The notes beneath the pieces are model-generated. The model was not told the DNA's origin. It saw only the letters and a program-made list of their open reading frames with translations, and made no database searches. 64,000 nt of DNA, from contig CAUEFX010000002.1 of NCBI GenBank assembly GCA_958477465.1, forward strand, positions 62,001 to 126,000. The letters are read 5' to 3'. The translations under genes were made by a program, and so were the position numbers. Below, piece after piece: positions 61,118 to 64,000 of this stretch. Position 1 is the stretch's first letter, and every line of letters starts with the position of its first letter. This stretch comes from an uncultured Bacteroides sp. (GTDB lineage: Bacteria; Bacteroidota; Bacteroidia; Bacteroidales; Bacteroidaceae).

Positions 61118-62788
61118 TTATTCGTAACCTGGATTATTTTGGTTGTTCAAAGCCGGATTAGACTGTATTTCTCCTAAAGGTATCGGAAAAAGTTCGTGCT
61201 TTCCTTTGACAAACTTCTCACCGGCCACATATTTACCTTTGAGTGACTTATCCATGTGATCCTGAAAATACTTCAGCGCATCTCCCAAAACTCCCCAACG
61301 CAACAAGTCGTATTTGCGTTGACCTTCAAAAGCCAATTCAAAACCACGTTCCCAATAAAGAGCCGTACGGAACTTACCGGCATCGTCAGCATCCTGAATA
61401 TACGGAAGATCATACACTTTCGGTGCCTTCATCAGAGTATTATAATTAGCGTCTGTTATAGGAGTGGCATTCGCACGTGTACGTACCGAGTTCAATAAAT
61501 TCCAAGCCTCCGGTGTATTACCTATTTCATTGTAAGCCTCAGCAGCCATCAGCACAGCGTCAGCATAACGCAATGGACAATAATTCACACCTGTATTATT
61601 AGGATCTACATATCCTCCGGGCATCCATTCCCTGCGCCATTTACCCGGATACCAGTCCGTAAGCTTTGCATTCTCCTCTTTTTTATGCGTCGCATTGGTC
61701 GCATCCCATGTATATTTATAAGTACATACCATAATATCTCTGCGCTCATCATCAGCTTCAAAGAAGTCTTTCCAAGCCGGTAATACACGGAAAAAAGCAT
61801 TGGCTCGTCCCATCGCATCTGCCGTGGCATTTTTGCCCGGTGCCTCTACAGCCGGACCATTGTAAGTTGCCCAAACACCTGCATTGTCTTTATAACCGGC
61901 TCCGGTAGGATTGAATGCAATTTCCCACAAGCTCTCTTTGGAATTCAAGATACCGGCAGAATATCCGACAAACAATTGCTTGAATCCCCCATCATAAAAG
62001 CCATGATAACCTTCACTTTGCAAAGCAGTCCACTCGGATATTACAGCATTAAAGTACTCTCTTCTCTTGGATTCATCCGGACGGGTCAAATTACCATCTT
62101 GTTGCAGACTGTAACCAGCCCGCTGCAGATAGACACGCATCAGCAATGTGTGAGCCGCACCTTGTGAAGGAGTTTCCGGTGAAAGCGAAGCATTTCCCTT
62201 CTGCAAATTCTCTTTGGCAAAATCCAAGTCGGCAATGATCTGATCGTAAATCTGTTCACGGTTAACACGACCGTTAAAAGCTTCTTCATACCCGGAAGTA
62301 TAAGTCGTTTTGAACGGAGCATCCCCCCAATACTTTATCAGGTCGAATGCCAAAAAGGCACGAAGAAAACGTGCTTGCGCCACCAATTCCTTCAAATAAG
62401 TATCTCCTTCAAAATTAGCCATCTTCTCAATGCCATCAATCGCAAAGTTGGCACGGTCAATCCCTGCATATTTATACTCCCATACAGATGCAATCCAAGT
62501 ATTTGTCGATTTTACCATATAGTGAGCAATATCACGACGTGTGTTATCCGTACCCGTTCCCTGTATGTAGTAAGTGTCATCCGAAGCAGGCATAGCCATC
62601 TCATATTGTCCGTAATGCTTATCTATCGCCAAACAATCATAAATTCCCACCACAGCCATTTTTGCTTGGTCTGCTGTTTGAAAGTAAGTATCCTTCTCAT
62701 AATAGGAAGTAGGCTTTTCAGTCAATTCGCAAGAAGTAAATCCTGCAACAATCAGTGCGCTAAGCGCAATCATTTTATATTTTTTCAT
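61118..62788 (-). CDS. SusD/RagB family heparan-binding lipoprotein (BT4659-like)
   Basis: A 556-residue outer-membrane surface lipoprotein (lipobox FTSC, Cys20). It captures oligosaccharides and hands them to the SusC channel. SusD hallmarks: an N-terminal segment ELTEKPTSYYEKDTYFQT, helices with TPR character (ARFLRAFLAFDLIKYWGD near 140), the late conserved YADAVLMAAEAYNEIG near 410, and the C-terminal WERGFELAFEGQRKYDLLRWG near 478, which is intact, unlike in the susD at 11.2 kb. It lies 22 bases after susC. Position fits BT4659 of the B. thetaiotaomicron heparin locus, from memory. Confidence 0.93.
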   Translation of the reverse strand: MKKYKMIALSALIVAGFTSCELTEKPTSYYEKDTYFQTADQAKMAVVGIYDCLAIDKHYGQYEMAMPASDDTYYIQGTGTDNTRRDIAHYMVKSTNTWIASVWEYKYAGIDRANFAIDGIEKMANFEGDTYLKELVAQARFLRAFLAFDLIKYWGDAPFKTTYTSGYEEAFNGRVNREQIYDQIIADLDFAKENLQKGNASLSPETPSQGAAHTLLMRVYLQRAGYSLQQDGNLTRPDESKRREYFNAVISEWTALQSEGYHGFYDGGFKQLFVGYSAGILNSKESLWEIAFNPTGAGYKDNAGVWATYNGPAVEAPGKNATADAMGRANAFFRVLPAWKDFFEADDERRDIMVCTYKYTWDATNATHKKEENAKLTDWYPGKWRREWMPGGYVDPNNTGVNYCPLRYADAVLMAAEAYNEIGNTPEAWNLLNSVRTRANATPITDANYNTLMKAPKVYDLPYIQDADDAGKFRTALYWERGFELAFEGQRKYDLLRWGVLGDALKYFQDHMDKSLKGKYVAGEKFVKGKHELFPIPLGEIQSNPALNNQNNPGYE

Positions 62789-62810
62789 TGTATTCTTCTT
62801 TTGAGGTTCA

Positions 62811-64000
62811 TTAGAAAGCTAAATTAATACCGAAAACGAATGAGCGGCTCTTTGGATAAGCTCCAAAGTCAACTCCCGGTGTCAGACCGTTGCCCATTGT
62901 AGAAACTTCCGGATCAAAACCGGAGTATTTGGTCCAAGTCAACAAATTAGATCCCGTAGCATACAAACGTAGTTTACTCAAGCCAACTTTGTTAACTATC
63001 TTTTTCGGGAAAGTATACCCCAAGGTAATATTACTCAGTTTCAAGAAAGAACCATCTTCCACAGCCCAAGAATGAATGTAGGTATCACCTACTTCATTAT
63101 CATAAATAGCGGCTACTGTCTTGCCACGGTTTATTTCAGCCATTTCCTGAGGGTCTGTGATTAATTCACCCGATTTGTTTACCAATACCCAACGGTTTTT
63201 TGAATCGGCTACTGCCAGAACATTTTTATTTTGCAAAGCTGTTTTTGTATTAGTCAGCTTAGTTGCATTAAACACATCGTTACCGAAACTATAAGTCAAG
63301 AATATGCTCAAGTCAAAATCTTTGTAAGTAAAGGTATTATTAATACCACCATAGAACTTCGGGTAAGCATTGCCAATAACTGTCTTATCAGCTTCTGTAA
63401 TCTTGTTGTCTTCACTTCCATCTACATTCTTAAACTTCCACATACCCGGTTTTACATTACCCTTATCACCGGCATACGGAACACCGTCTTTCAATGTATA
63501 AGTCTGTGTAGCCGCATCATAATCAAAGTCAGATACCTGATACAAACCGTCCGTTACATATCCGTACATCTGTCCTAAAGGTTGATTTACCCCGATAATA
63601 TGTGTATTCTGGTTATAGCCAAAGCTGGCTTCCCATAGTTGTACATCTTCTCCTGTCAGTTTTTTGACTGAATTCTTGTTATGAGACAGGGTAACAGCTG
63701 TGTTCCAAGTAAAATTCTTAGTTATAATATTACTTGAGTTAATAGTCAGGTCAATTCCCTTGTTTTCTGTTTCACCGGCATTAATCACCATACTGCTATA
63801 ACCGGCAGAGTTAGGCAATTTGGCATTCAACAACAGGTTACTACTGCGGTTGATGTAGAACTCCGGAGAAATGGTCAAACGTTGGTTAAAGAAACCGAAG
63901 TCAAAGCCCAAGTTGAAAGTTTTATTAGCCTCCCATTTCAAGTCGGGATTAGGGATCTGCTTAGAGACATATCCGGATTGAGTTGAATCTCCATTAGGAT
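62811..64000 (-). CDS. SusC/RagA family TonB-dependent transporter, C-terminal part (BT4660-like)
   Basis: The frame is open to the right edge, so the gene is cut by the window and its signal peptide, plug and most of the barrel lie outside. About 396 C-terminal residues are visible: PNPDLKWEANKTFNLGFDFG, INRSSNLLLNAKLPNSAGYSSM, GINNTFTYKDFDLSIFLTYSFG and the ending SRSFVFGINLAF, all standard for SusC barrels. It precedes susD and heads the visible heparan operon; the promoter must lie beyond the window. Confidence 0.92.
   Translation of the reverse strand, partial: PNGDSTQSGYVSKQIPNPDLKWEANKTFNLGFDFGFFNQRLTISPEFYINRSSNLLLNAKLPNSAGYSSMVINAGETENKGIDLTINSSNIITKNFTWNTAVTLSHNKNSVKKLTGEDVQLWEASFGYNQNTHIIGVNQPLGQMYGYVTDGLYQVSDFDYDAATQTYTLKDGVPYAGDKGNVKPGMWKFKNVDGSEDNKITEADKTVIGNAYPKFYGGINNTFTYKDFDLSIFLTYSFGNDVFNATKLTNTKTALQNKNVLAVADSKNRWVLVNKSGELITDPQEMAEINRGKTVAAIYDNEVGDTYIHSWAVEDGSFLKLSNITLGYTFPKKIVNKVGLSKLRLYATGSNLLTWTKYSGFDPEVSTMGNGLTPGVDFGAYPKSRSFVFGINLAF

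Noticed and set aside
1..64000. CRISPR arrays, tRNA or rRNA genes, insertion sequences, integrases
   Set aside because: Searched by eye for spaced direct repeats, cloverleaf-type sequence and transposase or integrase motifs; none seen. A tRNAscan and ISfinder search would settle this.

Overview
The window reads as a chromosomal segment of a gut Bacteroides species. Evidence: two SusC/SusD outer-membrane pairs, many lipoproteins with LxxC lipoboxes, sulfatases of the serine type, a glycine-lipid acyltransferase pair, and several upstream boxes matching the Bacteroides -7 element (TAnnTTTG). No rRNA, tRNA, CRISPR array, transposase or phage gene was seen. Species assignment is not possible by eye. 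Layout, left to right. (1) 1-7.4 kb, housekeeping: the 3' part of an M16 peptidase; a minus-strand pair of an acyl-CoA ligase and an AAA-ATPase/PD-(D/E)XK protein joined by a TAATG overlap; a 789-base gap rich in palindromes; an ArgE-like deacetylase. (2) 7.8-24.3 kb, a glycan-use region: SusC, a SusD broken by one extra G in a G7 tract, a TPR histidine kinase, then a minus-strand secreted aldose epimerase and a plus-strand GH127-GH2-GH38 set. The substrate is not known. (3) 24.4-31.9 kb, core genes: EnvC-like protein, DUF4292 lipoprotein, TPR lipoprotein and dut on the minus strand, dgt on the plus strand, and the glycine-lipid pair glsA-glsB converging on dgt with a 29-base overlap. (4) 32.1-47.2 kb, the most unusual part: an apparent plus-strand operon of an IclR regulator, a secreted beta-propeller/di-heme cytochrome, a chorismatase/RidA-like protein, a cupin lipoprotein, a 1330-residue secreted NPCBM-propeller-diheme-FGE-like fusion, a cytochrome c assembly protein CcsBA, a VOC protein, DhaK, DhaL and an LsrF-like aldolase, closed by an intrinsic terminator, with one more secreted beta-propeller after it. 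The logic suggested is extracytoplasmic oxidation or binding of a small carbohydrate by c-type haem proteins, haem attachment by a dedicated CcsBA, and cytoplasmic phosphorylation plus aldol or thiolytic cleavage by DhaKL and LsrF. This is inference; I know of no described pathway with this set. (5) 47.5-48.0 kb, an ECF sigma factor with no anti-sigma gene beside it. (6) 48.2-64.0 kb, a minus-strand heparin/heparan sulfate utilisation operon that matches, from memory, the order BT4660-BT4652 of B. thetaiotaomicron: SusC (cut by the window end), SusD, GH88, PL12, 6-O-sulfatase, PHP/DUF3604 protein, ROK kinase, MFS transporter, PL15, and at its end an extra sulfatase. Together these would import heparan fragments, cleave them with lyases, remove sulfate and unsaturated uronate, and phosphorylate the freed sugar.
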